In this document: positions 10,195 to 20,153 of the stretch, in pieces | Layout: every line of letters starts with the position of its first letter | Position numbering within the stretch: position 1 is the first letter of the stretch | Assembly (NCBI GenBank): GCA_029532415.1 | Contig: JAQOTA010000046.1 | Span: 1,860,001 to 1,924,000, forward strand | Reading direction: 5' to 3' | Origin: Marasmius tenuissimus | Taxonomy: Eukaryota > Basidiomycota > Agaricomycetes > Agaricales > Marasmiaceae | DNA length: 64,000 nucleotides | Program-made: the position numbers and the translations under genes | The notes under the pieces: model-generated | What the model was told of the DNA's origin: nothing | The model's input: only the letters and a program-made list of their open reading frames with translations | Databases searched by the model: none

Positions 10195-13100
10195 TTACTC
10201 CCGGGAAATGTTCGGCCGAACGATCTTCATCTGCTTCTCGAGATCCACAAGCACAGGAGCTTTAGGAATGGCATCCCAATCTTCGATAAGCTGGTAGTGC
10301 TTGCAATAACGATTGCACTCATGCCAGACCTCCATCTCCCAATAGCAATCCGGGTTGTTTCCACCCGCAAAGGTATAAGACAGGGCTCTGCAGGAAATGT
10401 TAGGAACTCAGGCGTCGGTAGCAATGGAACAACTCACGGGTGTGTGATAATCTGGGGATCCGTAAGCACTCGGTCATTTCCTAACACAAAGAATGTCAGA
10501 TCCAGCAAAAACAGAGGTATTAAACCGACCTTGATAATCCGCAATAAAGGCCATCTTTTGTGTGAACTGATATTGGCAATGCTGGGTAAACGAAAGCCAG
10601 TCTGCAAGATCGCGATCTTCATCATGAACGTTGGGCAGAGTCAGCACGCTTCGGTTATCCTTGAACTTTCGCCAGCACCCCCCAACAACTTCCTCCAACA
10701 TGAAGTAAGGCCCGCCTGATCTTGGTGTCATGTTCACGGCTGCAACAGCCAAAGCGCACTCTGCAAAGCGCACATCTGGCAGAGGAATTGACTTGACAGT
10801 CCCACGTGCTTCCATGGCCTTGCAGTACTCGATGCATTGAGTAAGAAGAGTCGCTCCCCATGTCATCGACAAGACCTCCATTTCGAGCCTGTGATACTGT
10901 GTCAGACCGGTCAGTAACTTTGCAGCCACTGCATGGGGTTTTCCTTCGATGGGTTGTGCTTCAAAGGCTTGCTTGATACAGACGTTTGTGTCGGAGAACA
11001 CAGAAGGAGAGGCCGTACCCAGCCAGGCAACCTTGAAGCCACCGTACATCTGTTTCTGACTGCCTGAGAAGGAAAGGGTAGCGAACGTAGGTGGACTCAG
11101 CACCCGCACTCGTAAATCTTCATCAGAGCCCAGAGTTATAAGGTCCTGTAAGGGGAGTGCCTTGGCCTTCATTATCAACAAGCCAATCGTTTTCCATTGA
11201 CCTAGTGTCGATGAGTTGGTATGGAAAGAGAGGTTTATGACAGCATCTAGACGCACCAAAAGCACTACCGCTGCTATCCAATCCAACCACCTGACGTTCA
11301 ATTGCTGAGCTGAGCTGGTTGATATTGATTTCCATGTCGTATCCTGCTACTTGAGTCCCATTCGCATTTGTTGTGATGTGGCCTGCATTAGAGACGGATA
11401 TGTCCATGTCCATGTCGTCGTTTTCATCAGGTACAAAAAGGGGTTCAGAGGAACGGTGGCCTGTTGCTGCCTTACGGCCAGTCCTTGGTTTCTACCACAA
11501 GATCATTAATATGCAGTAGTTGGCTGAGACTTGACAAAACTCACTGATGGCGACTGCAGAGTTTCCGAAGCCGGAGGTTTATCATTCGACCTGGCAGCCT
11601 GCCTAGTCCTTGCACGTGTAAGGGGTCCGGAAGAATTACCATCGGTGGGTGTCTTTGACTTTGGGGCCTGAAGAAATTTAGAGTCATCGACACCGAGTCA
11701 TGACAAGGATTTGACTCACTGCTCGCTTCTTTGTCTTTGGCTGTACCAGTTCAACCTCTGACTCATCAGAACTTGCAGCGGCGGGAGTGGACGTTGTCTA
11801 GTAATGTGTTATCATTAGCCGATCACTTTATCAATAGAACTTGGTAGCCTACAGGGCGCCGTTTTGCCTTTGAGACAATCACAGCAACAGACCTCCGGGG
11901 AGCCATAGCTGTCGTTGCCCCCTGTTGATAGCTGTTCCAGTCATCTCCTGATTCGGGCTCTGGATCCAATTCTTGCGGTAACTCTGGCGGAGGGCCATGG
12001 AGAGCTTTTTCGATGCGTTCGGAAATGACATCTCTGATGACGAGATTCAAGGTGAGAGGTGGATTGGGCTGCTTGAATTGCCCCAATGTACCAAAGCTAT
12101 TCGAGGCGGCTTGGTTCGAAGATTTTGATTTCGCATTGGGAGGGGGCTTGAAAAACTTCTCGAAGAATTTCGGAATGAATGAATCAACATCGGCATAGGG
12201 CATTAAGTTGTGGTCGCTCAAGTAGGTATTGTCGCGTCCCAAGTAGGGAATAATGTCACGTATACGTTCGGGAAGTGATGCTAACCAACGAGAGAACACG
12301 GAATCTCCTCCTGAACAAAGGGTATCGAAGAAGAGCTGGTGTAGCGCACGTGTCCCAATGGTGACGGGAATTCCAGAGAGGGGAACGAATGACTGTAAAC
12401 AACAATATCAGTTGCAATGATATAGATGCTCTGTGACGGATGTGTACCATATGCAGATTCTCGCCCAACTTTTTGTTTGGAACAAGTCGTACAAGCCATG
12501 ACCTGACCTCCACTGTGTGAGTGCGCAAAGCGCCAGCAAATGCCAGGTCTTTATAACGATGCTCTTCTTGGGACTGTGTCCGATGTTGATCACTATATCC
12601 TTGTCGACCACTCACTGGTAGTGGCGGCGGAGGCATTGAAGCTGATAGAGGGCGGGCAGGTGGGACTGGAGCTGAATTGCCCCCAATGGCATTCCGATAT
12701 ATGTCCACATAGTCACGTCGATCAGCGATTTGTGGGAGGCTTTGCACTACCGGTGCTGTGAGACCTAAAACCGGATCAATCGACATTCAGCAGGACATCG
12801 TTATAACACGAAAATGGGGACTCACTACCGCGCTGAGCGTCTATATTACCCCTTCGGATGCTATCCACTGAAGGTCTAGGTACACAAGCAGTCGTGGCAC
12901 CAACAATAAGTGTCTGGCTAGTGTTGGTACGCGTCGCACTAGTCCCCTTTCTGTCAAGGTAGTCCTTTGTGCAAATTGAACAGAGACGTCGCTGTGAACC
13001 CGTGTTGGTGTCGTTGAACGTAGTAAACTTCTGTTCATATGCCAGAAAAATGCCACCACCCTGACATTTTTTGTCATTGTAACAAAGCCTCAGGTCTTCA

Positions 13101-13393
13101 AGCAAGGGACCTTGGTAGTAATCGCGGCACTTGACGCAGATGTCTCGCAAAAAACATTTTGCGTGATCGCGTGGAGGGCCACACAGGGTACGGGAGAAGC
13201 GAGCACCAACGACATATATGGCAGTGCCTTTGCAAAGAGGAGACAAGCCACATCGCTTTGTGGGACGATCGTTATCGGGGGGTTTGGAATGGGAAGGTGG
13301 GGGCTGGTAGGAGTCTCGAGAAGAGATGTGTGAGAAGGGAGCATTGTAGGCTACACTACTTTTTGCAGAGGGGATATTTTGTGCAGGAGCCAT
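10195..13393 (-). CDS. Alpha-type protein kinase with N-terminal Cys-rich domain (transposon cargo)
   Basis: An atypical Ser/Thr kinase of the alpha-kinase (myosin heavy chain kinase/eEF2K/TRPM7) fold. It starts MAPAQNIPS and has several introns. Residues about 35-140 carry many Cys pairs (CGLSPLCKG, CVKCRDYYQ, LCSICTKDYL), which suggests zinc binding. A long low-complexity region follows. The kinase domain reads from KVAWLG with the ATP-binding Lys in VCIKQAF. It continues with LEEVVGG, AFIADYQG (catalytic Asp region) and VLTDPQIIT. The C-terminal signature WHECNRYCKHY matches the alpha-kinase zinc site (H-x-C-N-x-x-C). It ends KIVRPNISRE, stop at 10195. Catalytic and zinc residues look intact. 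Alpha-kinases are strongly expanded in Agaricomycetes. Location between a transposase and a TET/JBP-like gene inside TIRs marks this copy as element cargo. Confidence 0.88.
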
Positions 13394-13609
13394 GATGATC
13401 TGGATACGAGACGACGATAATTCGAGTGCAAGAGGGAGTAGAGGGCAAACCCTTCTCCCGAATGAAAAAAAAGTGGTATCGTGGGAAACAATGTGTCGTG
13501 ACTCGCGTGTCAATAGACCATATGCCACAACGCTATCATAAGTACTAGATTTCACTGCAGTCAAAAGGAATCAAACATAGAGATTACATATATCTGTAGT
13601 CTAGTTAAT

Positions 13610-15525
13610 CTATGTGCTTATGGGGCCTAGATCCTCATGGAAATGGTTAAACAGGTCTACATCTTCATCCACAGCGTCCATCTGAAGGTCATCAAAAACA
13701 AATCGAGGAATCATGCCATCCTCTGCCTCGCTGTCTTCATCATCTTCATCATCAGAGAATTCAACCCAGTACTCATTCTCTACCTCTGGGGATACAGAAG
13801 TGGAACAAGGTGAAGGAGACACCAAACTGTTCGGCACCGGCTGCGCAGCAGGACCTGGCAAATTATCCATGCCAGGTCGAAATCTCTGCCCAGGCATCAA
13901 CTCCATATGCACGTTGAATATCTCTGCCTCCCTTGCTAATCCACTTTCCATGTCTGCAGCAATTGCAACACATGCTTCCCTAACCTCTGCAAGAAGCGCC
14001 ATATAGACCCCCCAAAATGTATCATATGTTGGCGCCGGACTACCAATTCTAGAATGCGCAGCCTTGATGACAATGTCAAAGACAGGTGGCACGAGCTCAA
14101 AGACAGGGTCGTTCGGAGGGGCGTACAAGTTTCGAGCTTCTTCGAACACCTCTTTCGACACCGTGACCTAGTTCCAGACTTATCAGCTTTGCAATTGGAA
14201 CGTGAAATGGAGCATCACATACAGTGAAATTTTTGGAGTTGTTGAAGACCTCTGGACTCTGGAAGATGTGGTCTGGAATACCCCCTGGCAGTATCTTCTT
14301 CTTGTTTGCGCGCTGAGGAGTGGAGTTCCTACTTGCAACGTAATCGTCTAGCTCCTGCTGGAAGAACGGGATCGCAACCCAACGAAAAGTCAACCTATTC
14401 ACTTGTGAGTATTTTCCATTGATGCACATAGATCGCCACTCACCTCTCGACAGAGTCGGGATCATTTGGGTTGTAAAATCCATATGTCTCTCCCTCCTCC
14501 AAGAGCTCCTCAAACTTTGGGGTGAACATCCGGCGAAAGATGGACCACTGGATTTCAGGCTTCACGTTCTTGGTTTGCTTCATCCAGCGGTGTTGCAAGG
14601 TGCCTTCCAAGTCAGGATCGAGCTTTTGCCTGATCCAAGTGTGGCAATTGGCGATACCGTTGTTCTCTGTACCTGGATCACTTTGCGTCGTCATTGGAAC
14701 ACCTGGACGTAGACTTTAGAAACACGAGTTGGGTACGATATAGTCTACACATACCTCCAACTGATTCACATCCATCGAGGTAGTAAGAACAAACAAGACG
14801 AGGATTGCTATTCGTCCACCAAATTTTCATCCACATCAGGCGTCCCGAAAACACCTCAACTCCCAGATGTGGATACAGTCCCCACTTCTTCCACTTGTCA
14901 TGCTGGTCCACAGAGATTATATCCATAATGCCAGCACAATGAAACACGCGCCGTTTGTGTGCTTGATATTTCCTGGCCTTGACTTGTTCAGGTTCAACCG
15001 CCATCAAGAATTTTGCAACACGGTCTCTTCACAAACACATCAATTGAGACAACTCCATTGACTGATCTAACACAGAGCACGTACTCGGGCACTTTCATGG
15101 AATGACGAATCCTGAGCTGTTGAGTCAACGTCCTGGCTCCCCACATCGGATAGATCTTCTTGAGCTCGCCAATGGGGCCGGCCATCTCCTCGAAGGAAAC
15201 ATTCTGCTGACGCGTGCCTTTCAGCCCGATACGTTTGCGCGCTCGTTGGATTGTTTTTGCACTAGTGAAGTATGAGAGAATGAACAAAACATTGAGGTTT
15301 CCGACTGCATTACCTGAGCCCATAGTCACTTTCAGGGAGATCCTTGGAGATATCAGCAAGAATCAGGCTAGCAATCTTCCTATCATCATAACCATAGTGC
15401 CAATATTGCCTCAACTTGGGATCGAGGAGGTCGGGCGGTGCTTGATTCAACATGCCAATGTGTGAGATTGAGTATGACCTGACATGATTGAAGAACTCAC
15501 GAATTGGTTTATGTTGATTAGGCAT
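13610..15525 (-). CDS. Integrase-core DDE transposase
   Basis: An RNase H-fold transposase/integrase, the likely mobility enzyme of the element. It starts MPNQHKPI, with an early intron. A helix-turn-helix-like segment follows (KIASLILADI then KTIQRARKRIGLKG). The catalytic core gives the acidic triad in order: D in ISVDQHDKWKKWG, D in TTQSDPGTENNGIA, and E in NVKPEIQWSIFRR. Between them is FSGRLMWMKIWWTNSNPR, a stretch I know from 'integrase core' hypothetical proteins common in Agaricomycetes. One exon junction (VPE joined to DRVAKFLMAVEPEQ) was checked by phase. The C-terminus is acidic (FSDDEDDEDSEAEDG) and ends DLGPIST. It is not a KDZ transposase as far as motifs show. It stands 216 bp upstream of the kinase start on the same strand. 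Confidence 0.9.
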
Positions 15526-15832
15526 TTAGAATGCAGAAGTCAAGAGTCGTACGGAGAAAGTGCGTGTGGAGAAAAAGGACGACGTGAAAAATTTACTATC
15601 GACTCATTATTGTACGCGACGCTGATAAGGGTATTGCCGGTATTGTGATGACTCACAGCGATAGTGTGCCAGATCAAGTCCGATCTTCAAACTTCAAGTC
15701 CTCTGTAAGATGGAAAACTGGTAGATTGGCACTACAAAAAGTATTGGAATGAAGAAACATGAACGAAAGGATACAAAAAAGAGAGAGTGCTGAGAAGGTC
15801 CATGGTAGTTGTATGTAGCAGTGTGTCGGAAG

Positions 15833-15879
15833 ATCCGCGTCGGAATATCGACTCGGAATGTGGAACATCCGCGTCGGAA
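15833..15879. repeat. Short direct repeat ATCCGCGTCGGAA near right end
   Basis: The 13-mer occurs at 15833-15845 and 15867-15879, with its start points 34 bp apart. The second copy overlaps GAACATCCG (15863-15871), which is also the core of the left subterminal hairpin. It may be part of a transposase-binding region. Confidence 0.7.
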
Positions 15880-15987
15880 ATCATCAAAGTATTTATTGCA
15901 ACAAACCTGAAGATAACATACAAAGGAGTGTCTGAGGGCCTACCTTCCTCTTATATCCATTATCTCCTTATACGGCTGTCAGAACCT

Positions 15988-16021
15988 CGCTTAAGAGAGC
16001 GGTCCACTCCCCGTTGCCATA
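15988..16021 (-). repeat. Right terminal inverted repeat (34 bp)
   Basis: It reads CGCTTAAGAGAGC at the inner edge and CCCCGTTGCCATA at the outer edge, and is the inverted partner of 3576-3609 (31/34). Confidence 0.88.
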
Positions 16022-16027
16022 GAGAAA
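16022..16027. repeat. Target-site duplication, right copy (GAGAAA)
   Basis: Matches the left copy at 3570-3575 exactly and abuts the right TIR. Confidence 0.85.
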
Positions 16028-17270
16028 AGACATTATCTAGGGGGAAGACCGCCGATGTACTAATCATCCCAACGACATTGACAGAACTTAAGTGCGCTGT
16101 AAATGGGTGCGTTCCTCCGAGTCGGCGAATCTTCGCACATTCTAGCCTCAGCACTAGGTATGAGTGAGTCCAACACGCGTTCATGCCATGGGTGACAGCT
16201 TGCAGTCTCAAATTAAAGGCCGTGACTCGTTCTGTCGATGCGCAGGGGATCGTGGGACGCATGCATGGCTTCGCTGGCCCACTGCTATCGCCATTATACT
16301 TCATGTGTCTCGAGAATAGGTGGCAAGCCTCTGTTTCTTGCTATAACCCACTGAAAACGATACTGTCTGGCCCACAGGACTTGAGTAGGAGATCAGTACC
16401 TTGACACCAATGGTCTTCACCAGTATACGCCACTCGGAAACGAAGGAAAAGGTTTAGCTCGGGAGGTAACCCCAAAAAGTGTTTTTGGGCAACTTGCATT
16501 GCTGGGAAGCCTTGTGAGATGTCAGTCGTGACTCACAAATCATATCAGCTACAGACTCACACCGGAAAATCTTAGAAACCGTCGCTCTGGCCCGGGGAGG
16601 AGTCGGACAGGAAGATGTTTCATATAGAAATTAAGCTCCTGGACTTACCTCTTGCGGATAGGCCAGAGGCCGCAATCTCAGCGATATCTAAAGTGGGAAG
16701 GCGAGACTATAGCAAGAGAATGCAGAGGTGAGTGAACCTTATACCTACGCCAGATATGGCCGGCATAGTACTAGAACCAGAAACTTCACGAAATGCCTTG
16801 CAAACGCCTTGGGATTGAGTTTGGTTATCCTCGTGGCACGCAAACAAACGGCGACAGACCACAGCGTTTAAGGAACTGTCTTTTACTTTTTGTGATTTGA
16901 TGTTTACCCTCCTCGGGATTTGGCAAGTTGTTCAGCATACAGTGTGATCTCTAGTGACGGTTATTCGTCTCGTCCACCGTAATGAAATGATGAATTTGCC
17001 GGCTCGGAAGTGAAATCTACATATGAGCGCTTGAGCATTAACGCATCGTTGAAGACCTCCGACCCCGGAAATCAAACGTCAAACATTCATGTTCCTTGAA
17101 TGAGCCGAGCTCCTGGGCTTCCCGGGACCCCTCGCGAAGGTCTTGGACTTGTCATTCATTACATATCGCGAATTTGTCCCTAATTCCAATCTATCCAGAG
17201 CTCGATAGCGAGCTTGCAACTTTACCATGTTCAACCACAACTTTTCAACCTCTACGCACTGACCATCCAA
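16028..17270. other. Gene-free spacer before the terpene synthase
   Basis: No complete gene is visible. A minus-strand stretch around 16500-16880 has possible splice signals and short open pieces (for example PTLDIAEIAASGLSAR). They do not join into a frame I can support, and may be a decayed gene. Confidence 0.45.
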
Positions 17271-17277
17271 TATATAA
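17271..17277 (+). promoter_or_regulatory. TATA box of the terpene synthase gene
   Basis: TATATAAG lies about 80 bp before the ATG at 17354, with a pyrimidine-rich leader between. The spacing is usual for a fungal TATA promoter. Confidence 0.6.
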
Positions 17278-17353
17278 GAGTACAGTCCTGCCGCTCTCGC
17301 TCTAGCTTCATCTCCAGCCTCAAGTCTTCGCTCAAGGTATCGCAGATACGACA

Positions 17354-18467
17354 TGGTAAGAGCTTTCACTACTCTCACTAAACTCGCAGCCCTTCGAATG
17401 CTCATAGAATTCACAGAATACGTCTCCCAACGCAAATATACCTCTCATCAAGCGTATCGCACGCGAGCTCCTCAGGAAATGCTCTATCCTGGTCGATATC
17501 CTTGCATTCGATCAAACACTATACGACGAATCTAAAGACATCATGGCCTCTGAGTTTCACTTGCCGTCGTCAGTGTACCCTTGGTTTGAGAAGTACCTCT
17601 CTGTGGGCGTTGTCATCGCATCGACTTCCTACTCTCACCTCCCCATCCGTGTTCGAGCTCACATCGCCACCTACACCGGATGTGCGACTGCGCTCGACGA
17701 TGTTTTCCGCAAGGACCCTGAAAACATGGGAGAATTCAACGAGCGGTTTATCAAAGGACTCCCCCAAAACAATCCAATATTGGAGGTCTTCGCTCAAATC
17801 ATCCGGCAGACCTCTAAGTACTATGGCCGAGTCCAAACTGCCCTTACCATCACATCTACACTGGACTTTATGACCTCCCTTTCAATCGACCTAGAGATCC
17901 CGAGGGTAAAGGTACGCGGGCCCTGAAGTCGCTCATGGAGAGTTTGGTCTCTGACTTCGTGTCGTATCCGTAGAACGTTGCGGAGCTCTCTTCCTTTGCC
18001 GCTTACTGTCGAACGATGTCTGGGGTGTCTGTCGCCTACGGGATGTTCATTTTCCCCACCAGCATTCCGCTCTCGACATACGTGTCTTGTGTGCCTCTGA
18101 TGAGCACCTATATCAACTGCATGAAGTACGGGATTTTCTCTTCTTTTCTCACTGGAACGGGTCCTGATTATGGCCTTTTAGCGACGTGCTCTCATTTTAT
18201 AAAGAAGAACTGAATATGGAGGAGGACAACTTCGCCTCCATGCTCGCGAAAGGGTCGTCAATCACGAAGTATGACGCGATCCAGCGTCTGGCGGACGATG
18301 TGGCTGACGCCGACGCAAGAGTACTGAAGGTCTTAGCTGATCATCCACCGGCGCTGGACAGCTGGCGGAGTTTCCGGAAAGGGTATGTGTACTTCCACAC
18401 GTCGAGTCCTCGCTACAAGCTACATGAAGTGTTTGGGACCGATCACGTCGATTCCGACATCCCCTAG
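17354..18467 (+). CDS. TRI5-type sesquiterpene synthase, about 314 aa
   Basis: A class I terpene cyclase of the trichodiene-synthase (TRI5) family, expected to cyclise farnesyl diphosphate in the cytosol with Mg2+. Exons 17354-17356, 17408-17911, 17974-18125 and 18182-18467 join in phase (945 nt). The aspartate-rich metal site is DDVFRKDPE near residue 98. The second metal motif is NDVLSFYKEE near residue 220, split by the last intron, fitting ND-x-x-S-x-x-x-E. Family landmarks EFNERFIKGLPQ, MSGVSVAYGMFIFP, GYVYFHTSS and PRYKL are present. The first exon appears to be only the ATG, because the continuing frame has a stop before the acceptor at 17407. An unseen upstream start remains possible. 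The protein is slightly short for the family (about 350-380). The P450 on the other side of the transposon is a possible tailoring enzyme. Confidence 0.9.
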
Positions 18468-19174
18468 GGTAGTAGTACTTAACAAGATGTTGCACAGGAT
18501 CACATCGAGGACTAGTACGAGCAACTATCCACAATGACCCCGCGGTATCTGACGTGTCTTGCCTTCAATACCAACATCGGAGGCATCTCTCCTTTGTTAA
18601 GCGCCCTCCTGACCATCTTGGGAGTCGCACCCCATTCTCCAATAGCTATCTAAGTGATGAAATCTGCATCAGACTGATGGATAAACGAGACATAAACGGG
18701 GGATGCGAATAGGAATGCCTAACTTCGGACCCGATTTCGGGTCGTACACGTAGGATTTCTGGTTCACCAGACCCGACCGGGGGAGGTATTCCCATTCGAT
18801 AGTCCCTTGGTTATGCACGTGAGATGAGATGCGATCGCTGGACTCAACAGGGCCTCGCTCCATATCACGCACGAGAGAATAAATCGCCATGCGCTCACTT
18901 AGAGGCATCACCGATCGAGAAAGGATGGACGTGATACGCTCGGCGAGGTATAGAGAGACGCAGGGAAGGACATGATCGAGAACACTCCTTGGAAACTTGA
19001 GATCAATCTTTGATGACACCAAGCAAGTCGAGACCACTTGTCGAACTATACGCCTAAACAGCAGGAACAAGATGAAAGACGGAGATCGCCGCGATGCAAG
19101 CTATCATAATTACCCCGGGCACCACGGATATCTGGCCACTTGCGCACGAAGAATGTCAAAGCGTACTCAAGTTT
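18468..19174. other. Spacer with one unassigned minus-strand frame
   Basis: A 133-codon open frame runs on the minus strand at 18669-19070 (contains AERITSILSRSVMPLSERM). I recognise no family and see no exon chain, so it is not called as a gene. Confidence 0.4.
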
Positions 19175-19886
19175 GACTGGCTTTGAGGACATGGCGGAAC
19201 TTGGTAGTAACGTCTAAACCCATAAGCTCGACCCTCGGACCATTAATCTTGTCGTCCCTCAACCTGTTATCGAAGCCAGAAAAGAACCCGTTAAGCTATT
19301 GATAGTGAATCGGGGTCAAATACGCATCGACAGTGGATGAAACTCCTCGTGGACCGAATTTGATCATCGGAAGCAGCTGAGAGAAACACGAGGCGTAACT
19401 GAATCCCACAGAACGCGCCAGGTCACCAATGTAGGTCTCGTGTTTAGGATAGGCGTAGGAACGAAACAGAACGATGGCGTGAGCGAAATCCTTCGTCGTA
19501 GAGCTTCTGTAAGTTTTTCTTGACTTCGTTGAGATCCGTCTCCTTCATGATTCGGACGGCTTCACCACTTTCACCTTTGACAATCTTTCCTGAACCCTTA
19601 GCATCGCCTTTTCTGGCCCAACCATTACCTCTGTACCCTCGCTTGACGTTTCTTGGCTCATCGAACTGCGCAGCATGTCTTCGGCTTTAGGGTCGCTGTT
19701 ATACCCGACAAGAGTGACGCGTTCATCAACTTCGACAACGGTCGAGTACAGCGGCGAAGGTCTACGAGTGTTGAGGTCAAAGATTTTCGGACGAGATTGG
19801 TTGTCGATAAGGAAAAGATCTTTGAAGCCTTTAGTGATGAGTAACGCGTGCTTGTGGCCTTTTGCGAGTGCAGAAGCGGGGTCCAT
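19175..19886 (-). pseudogene. 5-oxoprolinase fragment fused to a P450 5' end
   Basis: From the ATG at 19886 the frame gives MDPASALAK, the counterpart of the P450 start MEPALAVAL. It then enters a piece of the hydantoinase A/5-oxoprolinase N-terminal half: KHALLITKGFKDLFLI, NQSRPKIFDLNTRRPSPLYS, VEVDERVTLVGYNSDPKAE. The frame shifts near 19650 (oxoprolinase-like reading resumes as RIMKETDLNEVKKNLQKLYDEG) and again near 19510 (AHAIVLFRSYAYPKHET). A stop then interrupts PIHYQ-stop-LNGFF. The N-terminal actin-like start and the whole C-terminal half of the usual roughly 1300-residue enzyme are missing. It is a dead fragment, probably joined to a duplicated P450 leader by recombination. Confidence 0.85.
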
Positions 19887-20150
19887 GATGAGACTGATTG
19901 GCTTCGCCGCGCGGGACTTATCCTTATACATGAACAGTTCACATTCCTGATAGACAGCTTGAATCCTCCTAAGTAAGCCACCGTGCCAATTTTCGCTGAA
20001 AGAATGGTACCATGTGCTCTGGACGGGGGCAGACTGAGATAGGACGAGATTGTGTGCCCCGAAGCTTCGATCAATTGGAAAAGCGAGCGACTGGGCGCTT
20101 GTGCTTGACGCTTGAACATCGTATGGATCAAAATGTGCACTATGAAAGTC
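19887..20150 (-). promoter_or_regulatory. Second copy of the P450 5' leader
   Basis: Homologous to about 2360-2555: gattggcttcgc, tatccttata, gtgctctgga and cgaagcttcgat recur in the same order. The copy is interrupted at about 20150 by a repeat element, and homology resumes near 21405 (gcgattgacgagggtcgacg). Confidence 0.75.
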
Positions 20151-20153
20151 AAT

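Larger units (their letters stand above)
3576..16021. mobile_element. 12.4-kb TIR DNA transposon carrying a TET/JBP-like-chromo protein, an alpha-kinase and a DDE transposase
   Basis: The ends are 34-bp inverted repeats that differ at 3 positions, flanked by a perfect 6-bp duplication, GAGAAA. Three genes lie inside. A plus-strand gene (5075-10054) encodes a TET/JBP-like dioxygenase-chromo protein. Two minus-strand genes encode an alpha-kinase (10195-13393) and an integrase-core transposase (13610-15525). The outer gene pair converges, with about 140 bp between the stops of the first two genes. Left subterminal palindromes and a 305-bp tandem repeat fill 3.7-4.8 kb. Reading frames look intact, so the insertion may be young and the element complete. 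TET/JBP genes are known passengers of basidiomycete KDZ transposons. This transposase looks different from KDZ enzymes, and I do not know of a described element with this gene set. Confidence 0.88.

Noticed and set aside
3576..16021. Classifying the element as a KDZ (Kyakuja/Dileera/Zisupton) transposon because it carries a TET/JBP-like gene
   Set aside because: The transposase motifs are those of an integrase-core DDE protein with no visible SWIM finger or KDZ signature, so the KDZ label is not supported.
16500..16880. Minus-strand pieces with possible splice sites upstream of the terpene synthase
   Set aside because: The pieces cannot be joined without stops and match no family I recognise.
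18669..19070. 133-codon minus-strand frame beside the oxoprolinase fragment
   Set aside because: It does not continue the oxoprolinase, has no visible domain, and no neighbouring exons support it.
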